This document shows, piece after piece, positions 25,561 to 33,765 of a stretch of DNA of 64,000 nucleotides. How positions within the stretch are numbered: position 1 is the stretch's first letter; the number at the start of each line of letters is the position of its first letter. Both the position numbers and the translations under genes were made by a program. The stretch spans positions 1,178,001-1,242,000 of the forward strand of contig NZ_PHUL01000001.1 in the NCBI RefSeq assembly GCF_002813425.1. Reading direction: 5' to 3'. The notes beneath the pieces are model-generated. The model did not search any database, was not told where the DNA came from, and saw only the letters and a program-made list of their open reading frames with translations. The DNA comes from Cellulophaga sp. RHA19 (lineage in GTDB: Bacteria > Bacteroidota > Bacteroidia > Flavobacteriales > Flavobacteriaceae).

Positions 25561-25612
25561 ATTTTGGTCTTTTTTCTCTCCTCTATATTCTTTTCTCTTT
25601 AAAAAAAATCGA
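25561..25612. repeat. Intergenic repeat element, copy C
   Basis: GTCTTTTTTCTCT (25567-25579) and TAAAAAAAATCG (25600-25611), 20 bases apart, exactly match two blocks of copy A (23 bases apart there). It is directly upstream of a minus-strand start codon, as is copy A. Confidence 0.55.
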
Positions 25613-25649
25613 AATAATTTCTTACAATTTATATAGTTTTTAGAAACGG

Positions 25650-25708
25650 ACAAATAAAAAAGCTTGTTTTTATAGTAATTACAAAGTATTACTATAAGAA
25701 CAAGCTTT
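25650..25708 (-). terminator. Rho-independent terminator of gpsA
   Basis: A long 21-base stem (25659-25679 against 25688-25708) with one G-U pair and an 8-base loop, followed on the minus strand by a T-rich run. It lies 20 bases beyond the gpsA stop. Confidence 0.88.
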
Positions 25709-25729
25709 GTAGAATTTAGCTAATGTTAA

Positions 25730-26731
25730 CTAGTCTAGCTTATCTGTTAAGCTACTAAAAACCTTTTTAGGGTTTCTGCCATCGTATAAAATAGCATAAA
25801 CCGCATCTATAATAGGAGTCTTAGATTTTTTGCTGTGTTTTTCATTAATCAGGTGTGCACTTTTAGTAGCGTAGTAACCTTCGGCAACCATACTCATTTC
25901 CATCATAGCACTTTTAACCGTGTACCCTTTGCCAATCATATTACCAAACATTCTGTTTCTACTAAAAACAGAATAGCCAGTAACTAGCAAATCACCAAGG
26001 TAGGCAGAGTTGTTAATGTTGCGTTTCATATGGTGTACACGTTTAATAAAACGTTTCATTTCTCTAATAGCATTACTCATAAGTACACTCTGAAAATTGT
26101 CTCCGTAACCCAAACCGTGAGCCATACCGGCAGCAATAGCATAAATATTTTTAAGAACGGCTGCGTACTCGGTGCCAATAATATCGTCAGATGTTTTTGT
26201 TTTTATGTAATAGCTACTTAGGTTTTTAGCAACCAATTTAGCTTTTTTCTCATCTGCACATGCAATTGTTAGGTAAGACAAACGCTCTAAGGCAACTTCC
26301 TCTGCATGGCAAGGACCAGCAATAACACCAATATTTTCTAGTGGTACATTATACGTTTGGTTAAAATGCTCACCAACAATTAAACCTGTTTCTGGCACAA
26401 TACCTTTTATTGCAGAAAATACAATTTTCTCATCTAAAGAAACCGTTAGTTTTTCTAATTCTGTTACTAAAAAAGCAGAAGGTATTGCAAAAATTACAAC
26501 ATCTGCATTAGTAATAGCGGTATTAATATCTGCGGTTAGTGCTAATTGTTGTGGGTTAAATTCAACGGCACTTATATAATTAGGGTTGTGATTGTGTTCT
26601 TTTATATGCGCTATAGCATCTGTATTGCGCATATACCAATTTACTGTGCTAACATTTTCAGTAAGCATTTTTACAATTGCAGTAGCCCAGCTACCACCAC
26701 CCAAAACAGCAAACTTTGTAGTATTCTTCAT
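25730..26731 (-). CDS. gpsA: NAD(P)H-dependent glycerol-3-phosphate dehydrogenase
   Basis: Reduces dihydroxyacetone phosphate to sn-glycerol 3-phosphate for phospholipid synthesis. The 333-residue protein has the N-terminal nucleotide fold (AVLGGGSWATAIVKML), the substrate motif SAIKGIVPETG, AGPCHAEEVA and the catalytic-lysine helix EYAAVLKNIYAIAAGMAHGLGYGDN, followed by LGDLLVTGYSVFSRNRMFG. Length and motifs are those of GpsA. Single gene with a -7 element 19 bases before its ATG and its own strong terminator. Confidence 0.95.
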   Translation of the reverse strand: MKNTTKFAVLGGGSWATAIVKMLTENVSTVNWYMRNTDAIAHIKEHNHNPNYISAVEFNPQQLALTADINTAITNADVVIFAIPSAFLVTELEKLTVSLDEKIVFSAIKGIVPETGLIVGEHFNQTYNVPLENIGVIAGPCHAEEVALERLSYLTIACADEKKAKLVAKNLSSYYIKTKTSDDIIGTEYAAVLKNIYAIAAGMAHGLGYGDNFQSVLMSNAIREMKRFIKRVHHMKRNINNSAYLGDLLVTGYSVFSRNRMFGNMIGKGYTVKSAMMEMSMVAEGYYATKSAHLINEKHSKKSKTPIIDAVYAILYDGRNPKKVFSSLTDKLD

Positions 26732-26749
26732 AAAATAAATTTAGTAGAC

Positions 26750-26757
26750 CAAAAGTA
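26750..26757 (-). promoter_or_regulatory. -7 promoter element of gpsA
   Basis: TACTTTTG on the minus strand matches TAnnTTTG exactly, giving a predicted start about 13 bases before the ATG. No clear -33 match. Confidence 0.5.
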
Positions 26758-26784
26758 GATAAAATTTAATTGAAAGCAGAAATT

Positions 26785-26871
26785 TTAAAGCCAGTATAGC
26801 ATCAATTTAATAAAAAAATATAGCCCTGTTATTGTTATAATTAAGGTAGGTGTACTACTTTTTTTTGCCAT
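26785..26871 (-). CDS. Candidate 28-residue single-helix membrane protein
   Basis: An ATG-started frame of 28 codons: a short basic, hydroxyl-rich head (MAKKSSTPT) and one hydrophobic helix (LIITITGLYFFIKLMLYWL) up to the stop, the classic shape of a small membrane protein. It fills the space between gpsA and the divergent lipoprotein gene. TACTTTTA, one base off the -7 consensus, lies about 25 bases before the ATG. No function can be named. It could be chance in AT-rich DNA; conservation would decide. Confidence 0.45.
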   Translation of the reverse strand: MAKKSSTPTLIITITGLYFFIKLMLYWL

Positions 26872-26945
26872 ATTATTTATTTCATTAAACTAAAAGTACA
26901 AAAAATTAATTTTATTAAATGCTGTATATCAGTTATTTATAAATT

Positions 26946-26962
26946 TTGGCACGCACTTTGTT
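26946..26962 (+). promoter_or_regulatory. Sigma-54-type -24/-12 promoter
   Basis: TTGGCACG (26946-26953) and TTTGTT (26957-26962) give GG, ten bases, then G, the sigma-54 spacing; the -24 half is a perfect match and the -12 half has GT in place of GC. The predicted start is about 20 bases before the ATG at 26994. No upstream activator site could be picked out. Confidence 0.5.
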
Positions 26963-26993
26963 TTAAGCTAAACAGAACCAATACATTTTTATT

Positions 26994-27914
26994 ATGAAAA
27001 CGAAATTATTATTAGGACTACTGCTATTGGGAACCTTAGTTTCTTCATGTTATTCAGAAATTATAATTGAAGATGAGTTTTTAGAACCAGGATTTTCTGT
27101 AGAACACGCAATTCATAAATACGATTTATGGTATGTAGATATTAATGCTACACAAGGAAACGGAGAAGTGCCTTTTTTGCAACGTGCATTTACTATTACA
27201 TTTAATAATGGCCGTTTGTATGCAAATAATAACATTGTTGGTATTGGTAAAATTGGTGGTGGTTACGGTATAGATGTTGGTAATTACGATGTTTTTAACG
27301 ATGGTATACGTGTAAACCATAGTGTAGATGGTAGGTGGCCTTTAGAGGTGTATGTAGTAAATAACAATACTTTAGAGTTGTTAGATGTTAGTACAAACAC
27401 ATCATACTACTTAAGGGGATATAGACAAAGTACGTTTGATTATGATTATGTTTTTTATGATAATTTAAAATACTTTTTACAAGAGTACAACGCTTGGGAA
27501 AAAACATATACAAGTAAAGAAGGAGCTATAAATGATTTTGATGCAGAGAATTTTTTACAATTTTTTGCTGATGGTAATGCCGATGTTTTTAGGTCTTCTA
27601 TAGACAATAATGGTACTAGACCAAGAAACTTACAGTGGGATTATGAAGGAGTGTATACAGTGTTTGATGTTGATGGTGATGAAACCTTAAAGTTACTAGA
27701 GTTAGACTATGATTTTATGGGTGATGATTATTTTGAGTTTTATGTGATTAACGATAGTACAATAGAGTTATATCATCCAGATTCTGGCACGGTTTATGAG
27801 TTTACAGGAGTAGGTTATACAGAGTATTTAAAAGGAGATACATCTGCAACAGATAAAAAAAGAACGAAGTCTACAAACAGTGTAAAAACAGTGAAGAGAC
27901 AACGCAAAAGATAG
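26994..27914 (+). CDS. Lipoprotein of unknown function with two lipocalin-like lobes and a basic tail
   Basis: 306 residues; lipobox LVSSC (Cys19). Two similar beta-rich parts are visible: the first (about 40-140) with YVDINATQGNG ... FTITFNNGRLYANNNIVGIG ... YVVNNNTLELLD, the second (about 180-280) with FLQFFADGNADVFRSS ... LLELDYDFMG ... YVINDSTIELYHPDSGTVYEF. It ends in a strongly basic tail (KKRTKSTNSVKTVKRQRKR). Proteins like this are widespread in Flavobacteriaceae and sometimes misannotated as an adenylyltransferase; nothing here supports an enzyme. It appears to be driven by a sigma-54 promoter. Confidence 0.72.
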   Translation: MKTKLLLGLLLLGTLVSSCYSEIIIEDEFLEPGFSVEHAIHKYDLWYVDINATQGNGEVPFLQRAFTITFNNGRLYANNNIVGIGKIGGGYGIDVGNYDVFNDGIRVNHSVDGRWPLEVYVVNNNTLELLDVSTNTSYYLRGYRQSTFDYDYVFYDNLKYFLQEYNAWEKTYTSKEGAINDFDAENFLQFFADGNADVFRSSIDNNGTRPRNLQWDYEGVYTVFDVDGDETLKLLELDYDFMGDDYFEFYVINDSTIELYHPDSGTVYEFTGVGYTEYLKGDTSATDKKRTKSTNSVKTVKRQRKR

Positions 27915-27941
27915 AAGAATTTTAGGTTGGTTATTAGTTGT

Positions 27942-27982
27942 AAAACCGTCTTAAACAGTGGTATGTTTAAGGCGGTTTTTTT
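27942..27982. terminator. Bidirectional terminator between the lipoprotein gene and mqo
   Basis: A 16-base stem AAAACCGTCTTAAACA (27942-27957) / TGTTTAAGGCGGTTTT (27964-27979) with one G-U pair and T-runs, between convergent genes. Confidence 0.88.
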
Positions 27983-27988
27983 GTGTTT

Positions 27989-29470
27989 TTAATTGTCTTC
28001 TAATTTTAAAATTGAAGTAGTATAATTTCTTGTGCTAATACACAGTTTTTCATCTGTAATTAAGGAGTGCCCTAAAGACGGAATCATTTCTGTTAATTTT
28101 TGTTGCCAAGCTTTAGATTTTACCTGCATGGGAAAACATTGGTTTAATACAGATAACATAATAGACACAGAGGTAGATGCACCAGGTGAGGCTCCAAGCA
28201 AAGCAGCTAATGTGTTGTTTTTGTTGGTTACAATCTCGGTTCCAAATTTAAGTACGCCACCTTCTTTGGCATCCTTTTTTATAATTTGTACACGTTGCCC
28301 AGCTGTAATAAGTTCCCAGTCTTCAATTTTAGCATTTGGGTAGTATTTTTCTAATGCTTTAAAACGTTCTTCTGGCGACTGTACAACTTGTTCTATTAAG
28401 TATTTAGTAAGCGATATATTGTGTAAGCCTGCCCTAAGCATAGGAAAAATATTGTGTGCGTCTATAGACAGTGGCAAATCAAAATAAGAACCATTTTTTA
28501 AAAATTTAGTAGAAAAACCAGCATACGGACCAAAAAGTAACGAGCGCTCCCCGTTTAACATTCTAGTATCTAAATGTGGAACAGACATTGGTGGCGCACC
28601 AACTTCTGCCATACCATAAACTTTGGCTTCGTGTTGTAAAATAACTTTAGGGTTGTTGCACTTTAAAAACTGTCCGCTTACAGGAAAACCACCGTAACCA
28701 TCTGCTTCGGGAATATCAGATTTCTCTAGTAATTTTAAAGCGCCACCACCAGCACCTATAAATACAAAATTACTCTCTATAGTTTTTTCTTTATCTGTAT
28801 GTAAATCTTTAACCTCTATTTCCCAAGTGCCATCTTTTTTATCATCTATATCTTCTACTTGGTGACCTAAAAACACTTCTACACCATCGCAAGACTGTAA
28901 ATAGGCAATCATACCTCTAGTAATAGTTCCAAAATTTACATCTGTACCAATAGGCATTCTTGTGGCACCAATAGTTTGGTCTTTATTGCGCCCTGTCATC
29001 ATTAACGGAACCCATTCTTTAATTTGGTCGTAATTTTCAGAATGTAACATATCTTTAAAAATAGGATATGCTGTAAGTGCTTTGTGTCTTTTTCTTAAGA
29101 AGTTTAAATTTTCATCACCCCAAACAAAACTCATATGGTCAATGTCATTAATAAAAGGATCATCTGCAGGTAGTAAATTGTTTTTTACTAAATATGCCCA
29201 AAGTTGTTTAGATACTTCAAAGGATTCACTAATTTTTAATGCTTTAGAAATATCTATATCGCCTTGCTCATTTTCTGGTGTGTAGTTTAACTCGCAAAAA
29301 GCAGAGTGTCCTGTGCCTGCATTGTTCCAAGCATCAGAGCTTTCTGCACCTACTTTATCTAAACGTTCATAAATAGCTATTTTTGCATCTGGTATTAGTT
29401 GTTTTAATAAAACGCCAAGCGTAGCGCTCATTATACCAGCTCCTATAAGTGTAAAGTCTTGTTTTGCCAT
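27989..29470 (-). CDS. mqo: Malate:quinone oxidoreductase
   Basis: FAD enzyme of the TCA cycle that oxidises malate and passes electrons to the quinone pool at the inner face of the membrane. 493 residues, the usual length. The N-terminal FAD-binding motif LIGAGIMSATLGVLLKQL is followed by SSDAWNNAGTGHSAFCELNYTP, GQFLKC and a C-terminal GASPGASTSVSIML, all characteristic of Mqo. Single gene with a perfect -7 element and a terminator shared with the convergent lipoprotein gene. Confidence 0.96.
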   Translation of the reverse strand: MAKQDFTLIGAGIMSATLGVLLKQLIPDAKIAIYERLDKVGAESSDAWNNAGTGHSAFCELNYTPENEQGDIDISKALKISESFEVSKQLWAYLVKNNLLPADDPFINDIDHMSFVWGDENLNFLRKRHKALTAYPIFKDMLHSENYDQIKEWVPLMMTGRNKDQTIGATRMPIGTDVNFGTITRGMIAYLQSCDGVEVFLGHQVEDIDDKKDGTWEIEVKDLHTDKEKTIESNFVFIGAGGGALKLLEKSDIPEADGYGGFPVSGQFLKCNNPKVILQHEAKVYGMAEVGAPPMSVPHLDTRMLNGERSLLFGPYAGFSTKFLKNGSYFDLPLSIDAHNIFPMLRAGLHNISLTKYLIEQVVQSPEERFKALEKYYPNAKIEDWELITAGQRVQIIKKDAKEGGVLKFGTEIVTNKNNTLAALLGASPGASTSVSIMLSVLNQCFPMQVKSKAWQQKLTEMIPSLGHSLITDEKLCISTRNYTTSILKLEDN

Positions 29471-29489
29471 TATATAGATGTGTTTACTA

Positions 29490-29497
29490 CAAAGCTA
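29490..29497 (-). promoter_or_regulatory. -7 promoter element of mqo
   Basis: TAGCTTTG on the minus strand, an exact TAnnTTTG match, 19 bases before the mqo ATG. Confidence 0.5.
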
Positions 29498-29594
29498 AGA
29501 AACGTTTTGTTAGCGTGTAGTGTTAGATTTTTATAATTTTAAGATGTGTTTTTTAGTTTTATATAGTTTATTTCTCTAAAAGCTCAATAAAGAC

Positions 29595-29602
29595 TATTTT
29601 TG
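29595..29602 (+). promoter_or_regulatory. -7 promoter element of the SulP transporter gene
   Basis: TATTTTTG, an exact TAnnTTTG match, 22 bases before the ATG at 29625. Confidence 0.5.
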
Positions 29603-29624
29603 CGCCCTTAATTTATAAGCTAAA

Positions 29625-31193
29625 ATGAAAAAGTATTTAAATTTATTCGATTTCCAGCAGAAGGTAGATTATAAAAATGAAATTTTAGCAGGATTAACGG
29701 TGGCAATGACAATGATTCCAGAATCATTAATGTTTGCTATTCTTGCAGGATTTTCACCTTTAGTAGGTTTGTATGGTGCTTTTATTATGGGACTGGTTAC
29801 AGCAATATTTGGCGGTAGACCAGGATTAATTTCTGGAGGAGCTGGTGCAACAGTAGTAGTTCTTATGGCATTAATGAACTCGCACGGTTTAGAATATGTT
29901 TTTGCGGCAGTTGCTATGGCAGGTGTTTTTCAGCTAATAGTTGGTCTTTTAAAACTTGGTAAATTTATACGTTTGGTGCCTCAACCCGTAATGTTTGGGT
30001 TTGTAAACGGTTTGGCTATTATTATTTTTATGGCACAAATGGACCAATTTAAAATTGGTGTTGGTGATGCTGCAGTTTGGTTAACAGGCGAAACATTGTA
30101 TACTATGGTAGGCTTGGTACTGTTTACAATTGCAATAATTGTTTTTGTTCCTAAACTTACTAAAGCAGTTCCGGCTTCTTTAATAGGAATTATTGTTGTT
30201 TTTTTAGTTGTGTATTTTTTAAATATAGAAACAAAGCAAGTAGTAGATATTATTAATCAAGATACTTTACCGGGAGAACCATTAAAGTCGCTTAGTGGTA
30301 CATTACCTTCTTTTCATATACCAACTATTCCGTTTACATTAGAAGCCTTTAAAATTATTTTACCATACGGATTAATAATGGCTGCTGTAGGTTTAACAGA
30401 AGGCTTACTTACGTTAAACTTAGTAGATGAAATTACAGGTACAAAAGGAAATAGTAATAGAGAGTGCGTAGCACAAGGAGGCGCAAATATTTTAAATGGC
30501 TTTTTTGGTGGTATGGGTGGTTGTCCAATGATTGCTCAAACCTTGGTTAACCTATCTGCAGGTTCAAGAGCAAGATTATCTGGTATAATTGCCGCGTTAA
30601 CTATATTGGTAATTATATTGTTTGGAGCACCAGTAATAGAACTTGTACCTATAGCTGCATTGGTAGGTGTTATGGTAATGGTTGCAGTTGGTACTTTTGA
30701 GTGGGCAAGTTTTAGAGCCTTAAAAAGAATGCCTAAACCAGATATTTTTGTAATGATACTGGTTACTTTAATTACTGTGGTTTTACACAACTTAGCATTA
30801 GCCGTATTAATAGGTGTTATTATTTCTGCATTGGTATTTGCTTGGGAAAGTGCTAAAAGAATTAGGGCTAGAAAATATGTAGATGAAGCAGGGGTAAAAC
30901 ACTATGAGATTTACGGACCTTTATTTTTTGGCTCTGTAACTGCTTTTAATGAAAAGTTTGATGTAGCAAATGATCCTGAAGAAGTAATTATTGACTTTAA
31001 AGAAAGTAAAGTTTCAGATATGTCTGCAATTGAAGCTTTAAACAAAATTACCGAACGCTATGCCAAAGTAGGTAAAAAGGTACACTTAAAACACCTTAGT
31101 AAAGATTGTAGAGTATTGTTAAATAATGCAGATAAATTAATAGAAGTTAACGTATTAGAAGATCCTACATACAAAGTTGTAGCAAACAAATAA
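29625..31193 (+). CDS. SulP family anion transporter with STAS domain
   Basis: 522 residues. About twelve membrane helices (residues 20-410) include the family signatures AGLTVAMTMIPESLMFAILAG (split: signature begins at residue 23) and NANILNGFFGGMGGCPMIAQT-like segment NGFFGGMGGCPMIAQTLVN. The C-terminal STAS domain (about 430-515) has the PEEVIIDFKESKVSDMSAIEAL pattern seen as DFKESKVSDMSAIEAL. SulP proteins move sulfate, bicarbonate or other anions; the substrate is not clear from sequence and no sulfate-assimilation genes are near. The 3' end is 4 bases from the convergent galM gene. Confidence 0.92.
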   Translation: MKKYLNLFDFQQKVDYKNEILAGLTVAMTMIPESLMFAILAGFSPLVGLYGAFIMGLVTAIFGGRPGLISGGAGATVVVLMALMNSHGLEYVFAAVAMAGVFQLIVGLLKLGKFIRLVPQPVMFGFVNGLAIIIFMAQMDQFKIGVGDAAVWLTGETLYTMVGLVLFTIAIIVFVPKLTKAVPASLIGIIVVFLVVYFLNIETKQVVDIINQDTLPGEPLKSLSGTLPSFHIPTIPFTLEAFKIILPYGLIMAAVGLTEGLLTLNLVDEITGTKGNSNRECVAQGGANILNGFFGGMGGCPMIAQTLVNLSAGSRARLSGIIAALTILVIILFGAPVIELVPIAALVGVMVMVAVGTFEWASFRALKRMPKPDIFVMILVTLITVVLHNLALAVLIGVIISALVFAWESAKRIRARKYVDEAGVKHYEIYGPLFFGSVTAFNEKFDVANDPEEVIIDFKESKVSDMSAIEALNKITERYAKVGKKVHLKHLSKDCRVLLNNADKLIEVNVLEDPTYKVVANK

Positions 31194-31197
31194 GATG

Positions 31198-32256
31198 TTA
31201 TTCTGTACTAAATTTATATAAAGTTACACTGTGGTATTCCTCTTTTGGATGTAGTATCACAGTTGGAAACTGTGGTTTATTAGGGCTGTCAGGATAATGC
31301 TGTGTCTCTAAACAAAAAGCAGCTCGTGGATGGTATTTTTTCCCGGATTTGCCTACTAAATCATCACCAATAAAGTTGCCTGTATACAATTGCACTCCTG
31401 GTTCTGTAGTGTACACATCCATAGTAATACCAGTTGTAGCTTCTTTTGCCGTTGCAGCCAAATTTAAAGTTGTGTTTTGGTCTATAACATAATTATGATC
31501 ATAACCATTGCCAATAATTAGTTGCTCATGATCTTCATTAATATCTTTGCCAATAGCTTTTTCTTTTCTAAAATCTAAAGGAGTATCATAAACAGATGTT
31601 AGCTCGCCAGTAGGTATACAAGTCTTGTCTATACTTGTAAAAGAAGATGCATTAATTTGTAGTGTATGGTCTAAAATATCACCATTACCTTCACCTTTTA
31701 AGTTAAAATAAGAGTGGTTTGTTAAGTTAACTACAGTGGTTTTATCTGTAATAGCCCAATATTTGATTTTTAAAGCATTTTTATCTGTTAAGTGATATTG
31801 CACTTTTACAGCTAAAGTACCAGGGAAACCTTCTTCCATGTCTGCAGAAACATAGGTTAGTTCTAGTGTATCTTCAGTAGGTTGTTTTGCATCCCAAACA
31901 ACAGCGTCAAAACCAGTTGTGCCACCGTGTAAATGATTTTCGCCGTTATTAACAGCTAAATTGTATATTTTGTTATCTAAAGTAAAGCTCCCTTTAGCAA
32001 TTCTGTTTGCATACCTGCCAACAATACTACCAAAGTAGGCATTTGGATTGGTTTGGTACTCGTGCAAAGATTTATATCCTAAAACAACATCTTTAAAATT
32101 ACTGTTTTTGTCTTTTACCCATAATGAGACTAAAGTGCCACCATAATTTGTTATTTGAGCAATAGAACCTTGTGTGTTTTTTAGCGTAAAAAGCGATACT
32201 CTTTTTCCGTTAATTAAAGATTCAAAATCTTTTGGGTTTAGGAGTTGTGGTGTCAT
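31198..32256 (-). CDS. galM: Aldose 1-epimerase (mutarotase)
   Basis: Interconverts alpha and beta anomers of glucose and galactose. 352 residues of the GalM fold with the two active-site histidines in NGENHLHGGTTGFD and VNLTNHSYFNLKGEG, and the catalytic-base glutamate in FCLETQHYPDSPN. No signal peptide, so cytoplasmic. It is 21 bases downstream of the exonuclease III gene on the same strand, an apparently unrelated function that probably shares its transcript. Confidence 0.93.
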   Translation of the reverse strand: MTPQLLNPKDFESLINGKRVSLFTLKNTQGSIAQITNYGGTLVSLWVKDKNSNFKDVVLGYKSLHEYQTNPNAYFGSIVGRYANRIAKGSFTLDNKIYNLAVNNGENHLHGGTTGFDAVVWDAKQPTEDTLELTYVSADMEEGFPGTLAVKVQYHLTDKNALKIKYWAITDKTTVVNLTNHSYFNLKGEGNGDILDHTLQINASSFTSIDKTCIPTGELTSVYDTPLDFRKEKAIGKDINEDHEQLIIGNGYDHNYVIDQNTTLNLAATAKEATTGITMDVYTTEPGVQLYTGNFIGDDLVGKSGKKYHPRAAFCLETQHYPDSPNKPQFPTVILHPKEEYHSVTLYKFSTE

Positions 32257-32277
32257 TAGTAAATTGGTTTTTAGTGT

Positions 32278-33042
32278 TTATTTTTTTAGCTCTACTAAAA
32301 TTGGACAATGGTCACTGTGTTTAGCTTCCTTTAAAATAACAGCTCTTTTTAAGCGATTTTCAAGGGTTTTACTCACCATAGCATAATCTAGTCGCCAACC
32401 TTTGTTATTGTTTCTTGCGTTAGCTCTATAGCTCCACCAAGAGTAGTTGTGTGGCTCTTTATTAAAATGCCTAAAACTATCTATAAATCCGCTCTCCATA
32501 AAATTCCCAATCCACTCGCGTTCTACAGGTAAAAATCCAGATACGTTTTTGTTGCGCACAGGATCGTGTATGTCTATTGCCTCATGGCATATATTATAAT
32601 CTCCTAATACAATAATATTAGGTTTGTCTTTTTTTAAGTCATTAATATAGGTCTGAAAATCGTCCATATATTTTAACTTAAAATCTAAGCGAGCTAAGTT
32701 AGTACCAGATGGTAAATACATACTCATTATAGAAACGTCTCCAAAATCTGCTCTAATATTACGCCCTTCAAAATCCATATACTCTATTCCGGTACCATAT
32801 TCTATATGATCTGGTTCTGTTTTAGATAAAATTGCAACACCGCTATAGCCTTTTTTTTGAGCACTATACCAGTAATTATAGCTATAACCAGCTTCTTCAA
32901 ATAAAGACAAATCTAACTGTTCTTTTAAGGCTTTTATTTCCTGAAGGCATATAACGTCTGGGTCTGTAGTGGTAAGCCAATCTATAAAACCTTTATTAAT
33001 TGCCGCGCGAATACCATTAACGTTATAGGATACTATTTTCAT
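32278..33042 (-). CDS. xth: Exodeoxyribonuclease III
   Basis: AP endonuclease and 3'-5' exonuclease for base excision repair. 254 residues with all the family motifs: NVNGIRAAINKGF, LQEIKA (metal-binding Glu), the GDYNICHEAIDIHDP stretch, WSYRANARNNNKGWRLDY and the final HSDHCPILVEL. First gene of a probable two-gene unit with galM; divergent from the outer-membrane protein gene at 33168. Confidence 0.95.
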   Translation of the reverse strand: MKIVSYNVNGIRAAINKGFIDWLTTTDPDVICLQEIKALKEQLDLSLFEEAGYSYNYWYSAQKKGYSGVAILSKTEPDHIEYGTGIEYMDFEGRNIRADFGDVSIMSMYLPSGTNLARLDFKLKYMDDFQTYINDLKKDKPNIIVLGDYNICHEAIDIHDPVRNKNVSGFLPVEREWIGNFMESGFIDSFRHFNKEPHNYSWWSYRANARNNNKGWRLDYAMVSKTLENRLKRAVILKEAKHSDHCPILVELKK

Positions 33043-33123
33043 TATATAGAATTAAAAAGTTAAAAATAGAAAAAACAAAGGGTTCTATGAAAAATGAATG
33101 AGAGAGATTCTTACAAAAAGTTC

Positions 33124-33131
33124 TATTTTTG
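33124..33131 (+). promoter_or_regulatory. -7 promoter element of the outer-membrane barrel gene
   Basis: TATTTTTG, an exact TAnnTTTG match, about 37 bases before the ATG at 33168. Confidence 0.5.
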
Positions 33132-33167
33132 CAAATTGAAAAATGAGAATTAGAAAACACTAACATT

Positions 33168-33686
33168 ATGAAAAAAGGATTATTAGTAGTATTATTTTTA
33201 TTGGGAGCCAAAATGGTATCTGCCCAAGCTTACTCTAATTTTGATAAAAACCAAGAAGTTAAATTTAATATAGGAATGTTTTTAGCAACAACTTCTGCAG
33301 AGTTTGGATACGAGTATTTTTTAGGAGATGATACAAGTGTTGGTGCAATTCTTCATTTTGATGGTGACGGTGAAGATTACAATGGTAGCTTTGGATTTGG
33401 ACCTAATTTTAGGGCTTACTTTGGAGATATGCCAAGAAGTGGTGCATTTGCAGAAGCTTTTGGATTATATATAAAGGGAGAAAAAAAGTATAATGAAATG
33501 GGATCTAAAATTGTTGGCGATTATGGTAATGTTGCGTTAGGTCTTGGTGGCGGTTACAAGTGGGTTACACGTAGTGAGCGTTTTGCACTAGAACTTAACG
33601 GTGGTTTTGGTAGAAATATTAACCCTAAGGATTTTCAGGACGATTTTATTTTTAGAGTAGGATTATCTGTAGGTTTCAGATTTTAG
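33168..33686 (+). CDS. Small outer-membrane beta-barrel protein
   Basis: 172 residues: signal peptide cleaved after VSAQA, then about eight amphipathic strands (FNIGMFLATTSAEFGYEYFLG, GSFGFGPNFRAYFG, GNVALGLGGGYKWVT, ALELNGGFGRNI) and a terminal FRVGLSVGFRF with the C-terminal phenylalanine typical of barrels. It resembles the OmpA-like/outer membrane insertion class of Flavobacteria. Single gene with own promoter and terminator. Function unknown. Confidence 0.82.
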   Translation: MKKGLLVVLFLLGAKMVSAQAYSNFDKNQEVKFNIGMFLATTSAEFGYEYFLGDDTSVGAILHFDGDGEDYNGSFGFGPNFRAYFGDMPRSGAFAEAFGLYIKGEKKYNEMGSKIVGDYGNVALGLGGGYKWVTRSERFALELNGGFGRNINPKDFQDDFIFRVGLSVGFRF

Positions 33687-33703
33687 CAATAATAATTTAT
33701 TAT

Positions 33704-33750
33704 AAAAAAAGAGCTCACTATTGGCAAATGCTATAGTGAGCTCTTTTTTT
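33704..33750. terminator. Strong bidirectional terminator between the barrel protein gene and glyS
   Basis: An 18-base perfect stem (33704-33721 against 33733-33750), with A-run and T-run as its ends, so it works in both directions between convergent genes. Confidence 0.92.
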
Positions 33751-33765
33751 TGTCAACTTAAAAAA

